Notes: a model not told the origin generated them from the letters alone. A stretch of DNA of 64,000 bases from Streptomyces asoensis (GCF_016860545.1 NZ_BNEB01000003.1:372001-436000), one strand, 5' to 3'. Counted from the stretch's first letter, positions 16,150-24,464 are shown. Numbers and translations: made by a program.

Positions 16150-16968
16150 TCAGTCCTCGCGGCGGGGCTCGCGCACGTCCTCCCGCGCGCCCCGCCCGGG
16201 CGCGTGACCCCGCCCGTGGCCGCGCAGGAGGTCCTGGTGACCCTCCAGGATCCGCAGGTGGGCGTCGAGATCCTCGTCCCTCGACGACGAGCGCAGCTCG
16301 CGCCGGGCCGCCTTGCGCTCCAGCTTCTCCTGCCGCCTGGCCGCCCGCGTCTTCTTGCGCTCGACACCGACGCCGCCCCAGAACGCGAACCCGCCGACGA
16401 CCACCCGGGGCGCACCCGGGTCCCCGCGCACGCCGGTCTCCCGCTGGTCGAAGCCGCCCATCACACCGACTCCGCGGACGACGACCTCGACCCCCGGCGG
16501 CACGACGATCTGCACACCGCCCATGATCGCGACGCAGTTGATCTCGACCTCGCCGGCCGAGAAGTCCGCCTCGCGCAGGTCGATCTCCCCGCCGCCCCAG
16601 AACGCGACGCAGGTGAACCGCCGCGGGACCGTCCAGCGGCCCCGGCGCTGGAAGCCGGACATCACGGCCACCGCCCAGGCCGACGAGCCCTCGCCGCCCA
16701 CGATCCGCCCCGCCCACCTCCCGTCCGCGGGAGCCTCCTTGGCCAGCGAAACCGACGGCGGCGTCACCCCGGCGGCCGGCAGGTCCCGGGTGATCGGCGC
16801 CAACTCCCCGTAGGTGCGCGCCTTGTACGTCTCCTCCAGCCGTTCCTCGAACTCCGCCATGTCGAGACGGCCCTCCGCGAGGGCGTCCCGCAGGACCTCG
16901 GCGACCCGCTCACGATCGGCGTCGGAGGCACGAAGATCCGGCAGTCCCGGGGCTGCGTCGTCGCTCAT
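16150..16968 (-). CDS. DUF1707 and LiaF-like cell-wall stress domain protein
   Basis: The 272-residue protein begins with a DUF1707 (SHOCT-like) domain (RASDADRERVAEVLRDAL, EGRLDMAEFEERLEETYKARTYGEL). A LiaF/DUF2154-type beta-helix follows, with repeated turns (FTCVAFWGGGEIDL, INCVAIMGGVQIVVP, GVGVMGGFD, FAFWGG). The C-terminus is a charged Arg/Glu-rich helix. LiaF-type domains act in sensing cell-wall-active antibiotics in firmicutes; in actinobacteria this fusion is common but uncharacterised. It lies 9 nt from the stop of the ABC ATPase on the same strand, so it may be the last gene of that operon. Confidence 0.88.
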   Translation of the reverse strand: MSDDAAPGLPDLRASDADRERVAEVLRDALAEGRLDMAEFEERLEETYKARTYGELAPITRDLPAAGVTPPSVSLAKEAPADGRWAGRIVGGEGSSAWAVAVMSGFQRRGRWTVPRRFTCVAFWGGGEIDLREADFSAGEVEINCVAIMGGVQIVVPPGVEVVVRGVGVMGGFDQRETGVRGDPGAPRVVVGGFAFWGGVGVERKKTRAARRQEKLERKAARRELRSSSRDEDLDAHLRILEGHQDLLRGHGRGHAPGRGAREDVREPRRED

Positions 16969-16977
16969 GGCGGCAGC

Positions 16978-18045
16978 CTACGAGTTCCCGGGCGCCGGCA
17001 CCACGGTCTCCGGCTCGGGCTCCCGCCCGGACCGGGGCGCGGGGGTCTCCCCCGACGGATACAGCATCCGGGCGATCACCGCCTCGATGTCGGGCTCGCG
17101 CACCGACAGGTCCACCAACGGGTACTCCGCCGCGATCCGCGCCACCAGCGGCGCCGCCGACATCGACGCCGGGAAGGCCAGCCACTGCCTCGGCCCCTCC
17201 ACCTTCACCACCCGCGCCGACTCCCCCGCCTCCACCGGCGGCAGCTCCCGCTCCAGGTCCACCACGAGCGTCCGCTCGCTCTCCCCCGCCTCGTGCAGCC
17301 CGGCCAGCGCACCGTCGTAGACCAGCCGACCGTGGTCGATGACCATCACCCGCGAGCACAACTGCTCGATGTCCTGGAGGTCGTGCGTGGTGAGCAGCAC
17401 CGTCGTCCCCCGCTCGGTGTTCAGCTCCCGCAGGAACTCCCGCACCCGCGCCTTGGAGACCACGTCCAGACCGATCGTCGGCTCGTCCAGGTACAGCACC
17501 TCGGGATCGTGCAGCAGGGCCGCCGCGATGTCCCCGCGCATCCGCTGCCCCAGCGACAGCTGCCGCACCGGCACCGCCAACAGCGCGGACAGATCCAGGA
17601 GTTCGACCAGCCGGTCGAGGTTCTCCCGGTAACGGGCGTCCGGGATGCGGTACATGCGGTGCATCAGCCGGTAGGAGTCGATCAGCGGCAGGTCCCACCA
17701 CAGCGTCGTGCGCTGCCCGAACACCACCCCTATCCGGTGCGCCAGCCGCGTCCGCTCACGCGACGGATCGATCCCCGCCACCCGCAGCCGGCCCCCGCTC
17801 GGCGTCAGGATCCCCGTCAGCATCTTGATCGTCGTCGACTTGCCCGCGCCGTTGGGCCCGATGTAGCCGACCATCTCACCGCGCGCCACGGTGAACGAGA
17901 TCGCGTCCACCGCCCGCACCCGGCGCAGCTCCCGCTTCAGGAAACCGGTCCTCCTGCGGACGTCGAAGACCTTCTCCAACCCGTCCACCTCGATGAACGC
18001 CTCCTGCGCGCCCCCGGCGTCCGCCGCACTCCCCGACACGATCAC
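16978..18045 (-). CDS. ABC transporter ATP-binding protein (ABC-2 exporter)
   Basis: The GTG at 18045 is taken as start: it lies 2 nt after the permease stop and behind GGGGAG, giving 355 residues. Walker A is GPNGAGKST (63-71), the Q-loop Gln is at 111 (VVFGQRT), the signature is LSLGQRMR (163-170) and Walker B is VLYLDEP (183-189). An insert before Walker A (RRRTGFLKRELRRVRAVDAISF) and the N-terminal layout match the subfamily paired with DUF990-like permeases. It powers export through the two upstream permeases; the substrate is unknown. The C-terminal 60 residues form an extra domain ending in a Pro-rich tail. Confidence 0.93.
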   Translation of the reverse strand: MIVSGSAADAGGAQEAFIEVDGLEKVFDVRRRTGFLKRELRRVRAVDAISFTVARGEMVGYIGPNGAGKSTTIKMLTGILTPSGGRLRVAGIDPSRERTRLAHRIGVVFGQRTTLWWDLPLIDSYRLMHRMYRIPDARYRENLDRLVELLDLSALLAVPVRQLSLGQRMRGDIAAALLHDPEVLYLDEPTIGLDVVSKARVREFLRELNTERGTTVLLTTHDLQDIEQLCSRVMVIDHGRLVYDGALAGLHEAGESERTLVVDLERELPPVEAGESARVVKVEGPRQWLAFPASMSAAPLVARIAAEYPLVDLSVREPDIEAVIARMLYPSGETPAPRSGREPEPETVVPAPGNS

Positions 18046-18047
18046 GC

Positions 18048-18869
18048 TCAACTCCCCGTACTCCGATACGTCCGCAGCCCCGCCCGCCACGCGAGCCCGG
18101 CCACCGCACAGCACGCCACCGCCACCAGCGGCGGCGTGAACGCCGCCCACTGCGGCAGACCCAGCGGATACGGCCGCCCCAGCACATAGGACGCCGGCAC
18201 CCAGTTGACGAACGCCAGCGGCAGCACGAACGTCACCCCGCGCACCAGCTCCCGCCCGAACACCGTCGGCGGGTACTGGAGCAGCGTCTGACCGCCGTAC
18301 GTGAAGGCCGCCTGCACCTCCGCCGCGTCCTGCGCCACGAACTGGAACGCCGCACCCGCCACGAACACCGCCGAGAAGATCATCCCGCCGCTCACGATCA
18401 TCACCGGCACGAGCAGCACCTTCACCGGCGTCCACCCGACGTCCAGCACGGCGCACGCCCAGCCCAGCACCAGCACGCCCTGGGTGATCCGCGCCACCCT
18501 CCGCAGCGCGAACCGGTCCGCCGCCACCTGCGCCAGCACCGGCGCCGGCCGCACCAGCAGCGTGTCCAGCGTGCCGTCCCGCACCCGCACGCCCAGCCGG
18601 CCCGCCGAACCGATCGCCAGGTCCGCGACCCCGAACGCCGTGGCCGACAGCCCGTACAGAAAGGCGACCTCCGGCAACGCGTACCCGCCGAGCACGTCGA
18701 CCTGCGAGAACATCAGCAAGATCGCGACAAAGTCCAGTCCCGTCACCAGCAGACCGCCGACCACCGTCAACGCGAACGACACCCGGTACGCCAGCGTCGA
18801 ACGGATCCACATCCCGGCGATCAGCAGGTACGCCCGCAGCCCCTCCACGACCCGGCCGCGCTCACCCAC
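18048..18869 (-). CDS. ABC-2 family transporter permease (second subunit)
   Basis: This is a 273-residue, six-helix membrane protein. Recognisable features are the amphipathic entry helix, the first membrane helices (SFALTVVGGLLVTGLDFVA), the cytosolic VRDGTLDTLLVRP motif typical of the DUF990/ABC-2 permease group, and closing helices (FTPPLVAVACCAVAGLAW). Its GTG start overlaps the end of the previous permease by 8 nt, and its stop is 2 nt before the ATPase start, so the three genes are tightly coupled. Together they form a heterodimeric exporter of unknown cargo. Confidence 0.9.
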   Translation of the reverse strand: MGERGRVVEGLRAYLLIAGMWIRSTLAYRVSFALTVVGGLLVTGLDFVAILLMFSQVDVLGGYALPEVAFLYGLSATAFGVADLAIGSAGRLGVRVRDGTLDTLLVRPAPVLAQVAADRFALRRVARITQGVLVLGWACAVLDVGWTPVKVLLVPVMIVSGGMIFSAVFVAGAAFQFVAQDAAEVQAAFTYGGQTLLQYPPTVFGRELVRGVTFVLPLAFVNWVPASYVLGRPYPLGLPQWAAFTPPLVAVACCAVAGLAWRAGLRTYRSTGS

Positions 18870-19662
18870 CCTGCACCACCACCCGCCGCGTCGCCGCCCC
18901 CTGCGCCCACCGGCCCACCGCCAGCAGCACCACCGCCCACCCCGCCTGGAAGGCGAACGCCGACCACGGATCGACCCGCCCCATCAGCACGTCCGCCGGC
19001 ATCTGCAACAACGCCGACCACGGCAGCAGCATCACCAGATCACCGAGCGGCTGCGGAAACGCGTTCAGCGGCAGCGCCATCCCCGAGAAGAACATCCCCG
19101 TGACCATCAGCACCTGGAGCGCCCCCGTGCCGTCCAGCAGCCAGAACCCGCTCAACGCCACCAGGAACCGGATCCCGTAGCTGACCACCATCGCCAGCAC
19201 GATCGCGACCAGCAGGGCCGCCCACAGCGCCGGATCGTCCGGCAGCGCCGTCGGGAAGAACAACGCCCCGAACGCGAACGGCACCACCCCCCGCCCCAGC
19301 AACTGGAACGACGCCCGCCCCACGTCGCTCGCCAGCCACCACAGCTGAAGATCCGCCGGCCGGTACAGATCCACCGCCACCTCACCCGTGCGGATCCGCT
19401 CCATCAGCTCGGTCTCGAAACCACCGCCCTGGATGGCGAGCGTCGCGAACAACGCCTGCCCCAGCCACACATAGGTGACCGCCTGCGCCTGGCCGTAGCC
19501 CCCGAGGTGCGGCCGCTCGTCCCACAACGCCAGATATGCGGAGACGAGGATCAGGCCGAAAACGGTGTTGGTGAACACCCCCGCGGCCGTGGCCACCCGA
19601 TACGTCGCGTACCTTCTGAAACCCCCCGCCGCGACGGCCGCGTACAAACGCGCCGATCCCAA
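18862..19662 (-). CDS. ABC-2 family transporter permease (first subunit)
   Basis: The TTG at 19662 is chosen because AGGAGG lies 9 nt upstream and it yields a complete cytosolic entry (GSARLYAAVAAGGFRRYATYR) before the first helix. The open frame continues far upstream, but only as a shadow of the divergent penicillin-binding-protein gene. The protein has 266 residues and about six helices, plus the cytosolic RIRTGEVAVDLYRP motif that mirrors VRDGTLDTLLVRP in its partner. The family is DUF990-type ABC-2 permeases. It is first in the operon. Confidence 0.88.
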   Translation of the reverse strand: MGSARLYAAVAAGGFRRYATYRVATAAGVFTNTVFGLILVSAYLALWDERPHLGGYGQAQAVTYVWLGQALFATLAIQGGGFETELMERIRTGEVAVDLYRPADLQLWWLASDVGRASFQLLGRGVVPFAFGALFFPTALPDDPALWAALLVAIVLAMVVSYGIRFLVALSGFWLLDGTGALQVLMVTGMFFSGMALPLNAFPQPLGDLVMLLPWSALLQMPADVLMGRVDPWSAFAFQAGWAVVLLAVGRWAQGAATRRVVVQGG

Positions 19663-19956
19663 GGCAACCGTCCTCCTCGCCCGATAGTCACCGCTGGTGC
19701 CCGCACCGGCACCGAAGCGCAGGAGCCTAGTGCGCCGCCGCGACCGCCTGCCACGCGTTTTCCGGGCACCGCGGCACCGCGGCACGGCCGGGCGAGGTGT
19801 GATGGAACGCGCGCCGATTGCCGGGAACGGAACAGTCGGTGCGAGAGTCTCTAGCAGGGGGCGCAGAACGCGTACGAGGCGTAACAGACGTAAGAGGCAC
19901 AAGAGGCGTTGAAGGCGTACGGGAACGTACGACGCGAAATGGGAGTCCTGCAACAC
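19663..19956. promoter_or_regulatory. divergent promoter region with A/G-rich imperfect repeats
   Basis: The roughly 290 bp between the ABC operon and the penicillin-binding-protein gene must hold two promoters. The last 80 bp (about 19855-19935) is unusual for this genome: short imperfect repeats around AGGCGTA and AGAGGC recur several times (GCGTACGAGGCGT, GTAAGAGGC, CAAGAGGCGT, GAAGGCGTACG). They may form the 5' leader of the PBP mRNA. No clear -35/-10 pair was picked. Confidence 0.45.
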
Positions 19957-22389
19957 ATGAGTGACGAGCCGCAGCCGCACCAGCCGACCGAAGGCACGGC
20001 ACCCGGACCACCCCGCGCGGGTGACGGAGGAAGTGGCAGCGAAGGCAAGGAGAGCAAGAAGGTGAAGCGACCCAAGCGCACCGGCCTGCGCCGGCTCCTG
20101 CCCACCTGGCGGATGGTGCTCGGCACCCTCGTCCTCGGCGTCCTGGTCCTCGGCGGCCTGTTCGCCCTCGGCTACTCGATGGTCAAGATCCCGCCGGCCA
20201 ACGCGCTCGCCACCAAGCAGTCCAACGTCTACCTCTACGCCGACGGCACCGAGATCGCCCGCGACGGCAAGGTCAACCGCGAGACCGTCGACCTCGCCCA
20301 GATCTCCAAGGACGCCCAGCACGCCGTCCTCGCCGCCGAGGACCGCGACTTCTACACCGAGTCCGCCATCGACCCCAAGGCGATGCTGCGGGCCGGCTGG
20401 AACACCGCGACCGGCAAGGGCAAGCAGTCCGGCTCCACGATCACCCAGCAGTACGTGAAGAACTACTACCTCGCGCAGGAACAGACCGTCACCCGCAAGG
20501 TGAAGGAGTTCTTCATCTCCATCAAGCTGGACCGCGAGACCTCCAAGGACGACATCCTCGAGGGCTACCTCAACACCAGCTACTTCGGCCGCAACGCCTA
20601 CGGCATGCAGGCCGCCGCCAAGGCCTACTTCGGCATCGAGGCCGGCAAGCTCACCCCCGCCCAGGGCGCCTACCTCGCCGCCCTGGTCAACGCGCCCAGC
20701 GAGTTCGACATCATCGCCCACCCCGAGAACCGCAAGGCCGCAGAGGCCCGCTGGAACTACGTCCTCGACGGCATGGTCACCAAGGGCTGGCTCAGCGAGG
20801 CCAAGCGCACCGGCATGAAGTTCCCCGCGGTCAAGGAGACCTCCGGCGCCGACACCGGCATGTCCGGACAGCGCGGCTACCTCGTCAACGCGATCAAGGA
20901 CTACCTGCTCGACAACAAGATCGTCACGCAGGCCGAACTCGACGCCGGCGGCTACCGGATCACCACCACCATCGACCGCGGCAAGCAGAACGCCTTCGTC
21001 GACGCCGTCAACGACAAGCTGCTGAAGAAGCTCGACAAGAAGAACCGCAAGGTCGACACCTACGTACGCGCGGGCGGCGCCGCCGTCGACCCCAAGACCG
21101 GCAAGATCCTCGCCATGTACGGCGGCATCGACTACGTCAAGCAGTACACCAACAACGCCACCCGCCAGGACTTCCAGGTCGGCTCCACCTTCAAGCCCTT
21201 CGTCTTCACCTCGGCCGTCGAGAACGACTCCGAGACCCAGGACGGCCGCCAGATCACCCCCAACACGATCTACGACGGCACCAACAAGCGCCCCATCCAG
21301 GGCTGGACCGGCGGCACCTACGCCCCCGAGAACGAGGACTACGTCAACTACGGCAACATCGACGTGCGTACCGCCACCGACAAGTCCGTCAACTCGGTGT
21401 ACGCGCAGATGGCCGTCGACGTCGGCCCCGCCAAGGTCAAGCAGACCGCCATCGACCTCGGCCTGCCCACCGACACCCCCGACCTCCAGCCCTACCCCTC
21501 CATCGCCCTCGGCACCGCCAACGCCAGCGTCCTCGACATGGCCGAGGCCTACGCCACCCTCGCCAACCACGGCAAGCACGGCGTGTACACCATGATCGAC
21601 AAGGTCACCAAGGACGGCTCCGCCGTGATGGAGCTGCCCGAGCGCAAGCCCTCGCAGGTCGTCAGCCGCGAAGCCGCCGACACCACCACCTCGATCCTGC
21701 GCAGCGTCGTCCAGAACGGCACCGCCACCGCCGCCCTCGCCGCCGACCGGCCCGCCGCCGGCAAGACCGGCACCGCCGAGGAGGACACCGCCGCCTGGTT
21801 CGCCGGCTACACCCCCGACCTGGCCACCGTGGTCGCCGTCATGGGCCAGGACCCCCAGACCGCCGCCCACAAGTCCCTCAAGGGCGCGCTCGGCCTGCCC
21901 CGCATCAACGGCGGCGGCGCTCCCACCGAGATCTGGGCCCAGTTCACCAGGAACGCCCTGAAGGGCACCACCGCCTCGGACTTCAACCTCCAGATCCAGG
22001 ACGGCGGCGAGCAGAGCGCCTACCCCTCGGCCCCGCCCTCCTCGGACGAACCGAGCGACGACGAGACCGACGGCAGCACCCCGAGCGGCGACGCCACCAA
22101 GGGACGCACCCAGGGCCAGACCCAGGGGCAGACCGGCGGCGGCGGCACGACCGGCGGCGCCACCACCGGCAACACCTCCTCCGGCACCACCAACGGGGGC
22201 GCGGCCACCGGCAACACCTCGGCCGGCACCACCGACGGCGGGACCGCCACCAACGGGACGACCTCGGGCACCAGCTCGGGCACCACCGACGGCGGCACCT
22301 CGACCGGCACCACCGACGGGGCGAGCGGCGACACCGGCAACACGTCCGGCACGGTCGGCCCCCAGCTCACGGCCACCGGCTGGGACTGA
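19957..22389 (+). CDS. class A penicillin-binding protein (GT51 transglycosylase plus transpeptidase)
   Basis: The start was set at ATG 19957 (MSDEPQPHQP), giving 810 residues; upstream TTG/ATG codons in frame are possible. A basic cytosolic segment (30-50) precedes one membrane helix (53-75). The GT51 domain has EDRDFY (128-133, catalytic Glu128) and GSTITQQ (159-165). The transpeptidase domain has STFK (410-413, acylated Ser410), SVN (477-479) and KTG (603-605). It polymerises glycan strands and cross-links peptides outside the membrane. The tail beyond about residue 670 is a low-complexity Gly/Thr/Ser repeat, probably a flexible extracellular extension. A complete active set suggests a functional enzyme. 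Confidence 0.96.
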   Translation: MSDEPQPHQPTEGTAPGPPRAGDGGSGSEGKESKKVKRPKRTGLRRLLPTWRMVLGTLVLGVLVLGGLFALGYSMVKIPPANALATKQSNVYLYADGTEIARDGKVNRETVDLAQISKDAQHAVLAAEDRDFYTESAIDPKAMLRAGWNTATGKGKQSGSTITQQYVKNYYLAQEQTVTRKVKEFFISIKLDRETSKDDILEGYLNTSYFGRNAYGMQAAAKAYFGIEAGKLTPAQGAYLAALVNAPSEFDIIAHPENRKAAEARWNYVLDGMVTKGWLSEAKRTGMKFPAVKETSGADTGMSGQRGYLVNAIKDYLLDNKIVTQAELDAGGYRITTTIDRGKQNAFVDAVNDKLLKKLDKKNRKVDTYVRAGGAAVDPKTGKILAMYGGIDYVKQYTNNATRQDFQVGSTFKPFVFTSAVENDSETQDGRQITPNTIYDGTNKRPIQGWTGGTYAPENEDYVNYGNIDVRTATDKSVNSVYAQMAVDVGPAKVKQTAIDLGLPTDTPDLQPYPSIALGTANASVLDMAEAYATLANHGKHGVYTMIDKVTKDGSAVMELPERKPSQVVSREAADTTTSILRSVVQNGTATAALAADRPAAGKTGTAEEDTAAWFAGYTPDLATVVAVMGQDPQTAAHKSLKGALGLPRINGGGAPTEIWAQFTRNALKGTTASDFNLQIQDGGEQSAYPSAPPSSDEPSDDETDGSTPSGDATKGRTQGQTQGQTGGGGTTGGATTGNTSSGTTNGGAATGNTSAGTTDGGTATNGTTSGTSSGTTDGGTSTGTTDGASGDTGNTSGTVGPQLTATGWD

Positions 22390-22395
22390 GCGGCC

Positions 22396-22716
22396 TCAGT
22401 GACCGCTGGTCGCCTTGAGCCCCACCACGGCGACCAGCAGCAGACACACGAAGAAGATCCGGGCGGCGGTCGCCGGCTCACCCAGCAAGACCATGCCGAC
22501 CACCGCCGCACCGGCCGCCCCGATCCCCACCCACACGCCGTAGGCGGTACCGATCGGCAGGGAACGGGCGGCGTACGACAGCAGCAGCATGCTGGCGACG
22601 ATGCCGGCGCCGGTGAACAGACTGGGGACGAGCCGGGTGAAACCGTCCGTGTACTTCATCCCGACCGACCAGCCGACCTCGAGCAGACCGGCGACGACGA
22701 GCAGAACCCAGGCCAT
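22396..22716 (-). CDS. gdx: SMR-family exporter, probable guanidinium exporter
   Basis: The 106-residue protein starts at ATG 22716 behind GGAGGTG and has four membrane helices. The conserved membrane Glu is in the first helix (LLVVAGLLEVGWSVGMKYTD), and the W-V-G and YGVWVGIGAAGAA segments match SugE/Gdx-type SMR proteins rather than EmrE. A guanidine-III riboswitch aptamer lies 40 nt upstream of the start, which strongly suggests that the cargo is guanidinium. SMR proteins work as dual-topology homodimers that exchange the cation for protons. Its stop faces the end of the penicillin-binding-protein gene. Confidence 0.9.
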   Translation of the reverse strand: MAWVLLVVAGLLEVGWSVGMKYTDGFTRLVPSLFTGAGIVASMLLLSYAARSLPIGTAYGVWVGIGAAGAAVVGMVLLGEPATAARIFFVCLLLVAVVGLKATSGH

Positions 22717-22756
22717 GGGGGACACCTCCGGGACGCGAACGCACTGACACAGCGGT

Positions 22757-22799
22757 GCGTCGTCTTTTCCTGCGTCCCGGTACGGCGCGTCTCGTCGGG
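22757..22799 (-). promoter_or_regulatory. guanidine-III (ykkC-III) riboswitch aptamer
   Basis: Read on the minus strand, the 43-nt element opens with CCCGACGAGACGCGCCGTAC, continues CGGG and ends AAAAGACGACGC. I recall the Thermobifida guanidine-III aptamer as having the same skeleton: CCGGACGAG, GCGCCGUACC, an AGGA-like bridge and AAGACG-CGC. P1 forms between CCCG and CGGG. The pseudoknot GCG-C-CGU with ACG-A-CGC has one mismatch. It precedes the SMR gene start by 40 nt, the expected target gene class for guanidine riboswitches; the GGAGGTG ribosome site lies between. Confidence 0.85.
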
Positions 22800-22827
22800 C
22801 TTCCCCCCAACGTAGCAAAGAGACGGC

Positions 22828-22863
22828 AAAAGGGGCTGGTGACCATGGTCACCAGCCCCTTTT
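22828..22863 (-). terminator. 36-bp perfect palindrome, terminator of the GroES-like gene
   Basis: Eighteen-bp arms (AAAAGGGGCTGGTGACCA and its exact complement) meet at the centre 22845/22846 and end in a run of T. It starts about 30 nt after the stop of the GroES-like gene and lies just upstream of the riboswitch-controlled exporter, so it isolates the two transcripts. Confidence 0.85.
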
Positions 22864-22894
22864 GCACGCCTCGTCGGGCACCACGGCCCGCCCG

Positions 22895-23251
22895 TTACAG
22901 GTACAGGCCCGTCGAGTCCTCCGACCCCTCGAACCGGTCGGCCGCCACCGCGTGCAGGTCGCGCTCGCGCATCAGCACGTACGCGACACCCCGCACCTCG
23001 ACCTCCGCACGGTCCTCGGGGTCGTACAGCACCCGGTCCCCCGGCTCCACCGTCCGCACGTTCTGCCCCACCGCGACGACCGCCGCCCAGGCCAGCCGGC
23101 GGCCGACGGCCGCGGTGGCGGGGATCAGGATGCCGCCACCCGAACGCCGCTCGCCCTCACCGGTCTCCTGCCGCACGAGCACACGGTCGTGCAGCATCCG
23201 GATGGGCAGCTTGTCGTGCGGGGTACTGAGGTCGTCTCTCTTGGCGCTCAC
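22895..23251 (-). CDS. GroES-like co-chaperonin family protein
   Basis: The 118-residue protein has the GroES fold signature: PIRMLHDRVLVRQE at the start, GGGILIPATA in the mobile-loop region, WAAVVAVGQNVRTVEPGDRVLYDPEDRAEV and a C-terminal strand. It is longer than canonical GroES (about 100 residues) because of an 18-residue polar N-terminus and a C-terminal tail, and it is not next to a groEL. It is therefore more likely a paralogue than the main co-chaperonin. GTG 23251 is the start. The gene upstream is the DUF3618 gene on the same strand. Confidence 0.85.
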   Translation of the reverse strand: MSAKRDDLSTPHDKLPIRMLHDRVLVRQETGEGERRSGGGILIPATAAVGRRLAWAAVVAVGQNVRTVEPGDRVLYDPEDRAEVEVRGVAYVLMRERDLHAVAADRFEGSEDSTGLYL

Positions 23252-23317
23252 ACCGATGAACCTACCTGCCCGGAGCGGATCCGTACGCGAGTGGGGCCCG
23301 GCCGCGGCCCCGGGCGG

Positions 23318-23647
23318 TCAGCGCCTGCGGCGGCGCCCGCCGAACGCGAGCAGCCCCACGACACCGACGACGACCAGCGCCACCGGCACCACCCGCTCCA
23401 GCCGGGGCGCGCCGTCCTCGTCCACGAACCGCGACCGCACCTCACCCACCGCACGGTTGACCTGCACGTAGGCCCTCCCGAGCGTGTGATCGACGTTGGC
23501 CACGACCTTGGCCTTGGCGTCCCCGACGATGGTCTTCGGGTGCACCCGCACCCCGATCTCGTCCAGCGTCTCCGCCAGCACCTCGCGACGGGCCCTGATG
23601 TCCGCCTCGATCTGCGCCGGGGTTCTGGTGTCCGACGTCTCCGCCAC
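23318..23647 (-). CDS. DUF3618 membrane-anchored protein
   Basis: The GTG at 23647 lies 8 nt after GGAGG and gives 109 residues. The N-terminal RTPAQIEADIRARREVLAETLDEI is the DUF3618 core, a charged amphipathic helix. A single C-terminal membrane helix (about 86-102, VVPVALVVVGVVGLLAF) is followed by an Arg tail. The family is found across actinobacteria beside a DUF1469/phage-holin-like protein, which is absent here. The function is unknown. Confidence 0.88.
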   Translation of the reverse strand: MAETSDTRTPAQIEADIRARREVLAETLDEIGVRVHPKTIVGDAKAKVVANVDHTLGRAYVQVNRAVGEVRSRFVDEDGAPRLERVVPVALVVVGVVGLLAFGGRRRRR

Positions 23648-23741
23648 GGTAAGGCCTCCGAAGTCAGCTGTGTCTTGTTCCGGACAGTCTGTCAGCTCTG
23701 CCCGCCGCCGCACTGTCAGGACCCCCGGTTACGCTGGACCG

Positions 23742-24209
23742 ATGAGCGAGCGACTCCAGCCCGGGGACGTGGCCCCCGCCTTCACCCTCCCCGACGCCGA
23801 CGGCAACCAGGTCTCCCTGTCGGACCACAAGGGCCGCAAGGTCATCGTCTACTTCTACCCGGCCGCGCTTACCCCCGGCTGCACGAAGCAGGCCTGCGAC
23901 TTCACCGACAACCTGGAACTCCTGGCCGGCGCCGGATACGACGTCATCGGCATCTCCCCGGACAGCCCCGAGAAACTGGGCAGGTTCCGCGACAAAGAGT
24001 CCCTGAAGGTCACCCTCCTGGCGGACCCCGAGAAGACCGTCACCGAGGCCTACGCCGCGTACGGCGAGAAGAAGAACTACGGCAAGACGTACATGGGCGT
24101 CATCCGCTCCACGATCGTGGTCGACGAGCAGGGCAAGGTCGAACGAGCCCTGTACAACGTCCGGGCGACAGGCCACGTAGCCAAGATCATCAAAGACCTG
24201 GGCATCTGA
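23742..24209 (+). CDS. bcp: thioredoxin-dependent thiol peroxidase (Bcp/PrxQ type)
   Basis: The 155-residue peroxiredoxin has the opening GDVAPAFTLPDADG, the active site TPGCTKQAC with peroxidatic Cys47 and a likely resolving Cys52, and the KVTLLADPEK and RSTIVVDEQGKV segments. The five-residue Cys spacing defines the PrxQ/Bcp subgroup, which reduces hydrogen peroxide and alkyl hydroperoxides with thioredoxin. It is cytosolic. It diverges from the DUF3618 gene and is followed by tRNA-Leu. Confidence 0.95.
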   Translation: MSERLQPGDVAPAFTLPDADGNQVSLSDHKGRKVIVYFYPAALTPGCTKQACDFTDNLELLAGAGYDVIGISPDSPEKLGRFRDKESLKVTLLADPEKTVTEAYAAYGEKKNYGKTYMGVIRSTIVVDEQGKVERALYNVRATGHVAKIIKDLGI

Positions 24210-24340
24210 CCCCTCCCCCTCCCCCACGGCCCGAGTCGGACCCCCGACCCGGGCCGCCCCACATTCCGCGCACACTCGCCGGGCGACCCGGCAGGCCCGT
24301 ACACTGAGTGCCGCCGGTCGAGCGCGATGACCGTTTTTGA

Positions 24341-24425
24341 GCGGCCGTGATGGAATTTGGCAGTCATGCTGGGTTTAGGTCCCAGTGGGTTAACACCCGT
24401 GTGGGTTCGAGTCCCACCGGCCGCA
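24341..24425 (+). tRNA. tRNA-Leu (anticodon TAG)
   Basis: The acceptor stem GCGGCCG (24341-24347) pairs with CGGCCGC (24418-24424) and the discriminator is A. The anticodon stem CTGGG/CCCAG encloses the loop TTTAGGT, with TAG at 24376-24378 reading CUA codons. A long variable arm (GTGGGTTAACACCCGT type) is present, as expected for class II tRNA-Leu, and the T-loop is GGGTTCGAGTCCC. CCA is not encoded. Confidence 0.96.
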
Positions 24426-24430
24426 CGCGA

Positions 24431-24464
24431 GGACAAGGGCCGCCCGCAAGCGCGGCCCTTGTCC
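24431..24464. terminator. hairpin between tRNA-Leu and rdgB
   Basis: Perfect 13-bp arms, GGACAAGGGCCGC (24431-24443) and its complement (24452-24464), have an 8-nt loop. The hairpin sits 5 nt after the tRNA and 6 nt beyond the rdgB stop on the other strand, so it can serve both transcripts. Confidence 0.85.

Noticed and set aside
14755..18189. A very long open frame on the plus strand (over 1100 codons) covering the hydrolase and ABC genes
   Set aside because: It is an Arg/Pro-rich shadow frame produced by high GC content and overlaps well-supported genes (SGNH hydrolase, DUF1707, ATPase) with recognised motifs.
18862..21870. Minus-strand frame of about 1000 codons extending the permease upstream
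   Set aside because: Its upstream two-thirds is antisense to the penicillin-binding-protein gene, which has complete active-site motifs; the permease starts at TTG 19662.
22862..24307. Plus-strand open frame of about 480 codons
   Set aside because: It covers the GroES-like and DUF3618 genes on the other strand and Bcp in another frame, with no recognisable domain.
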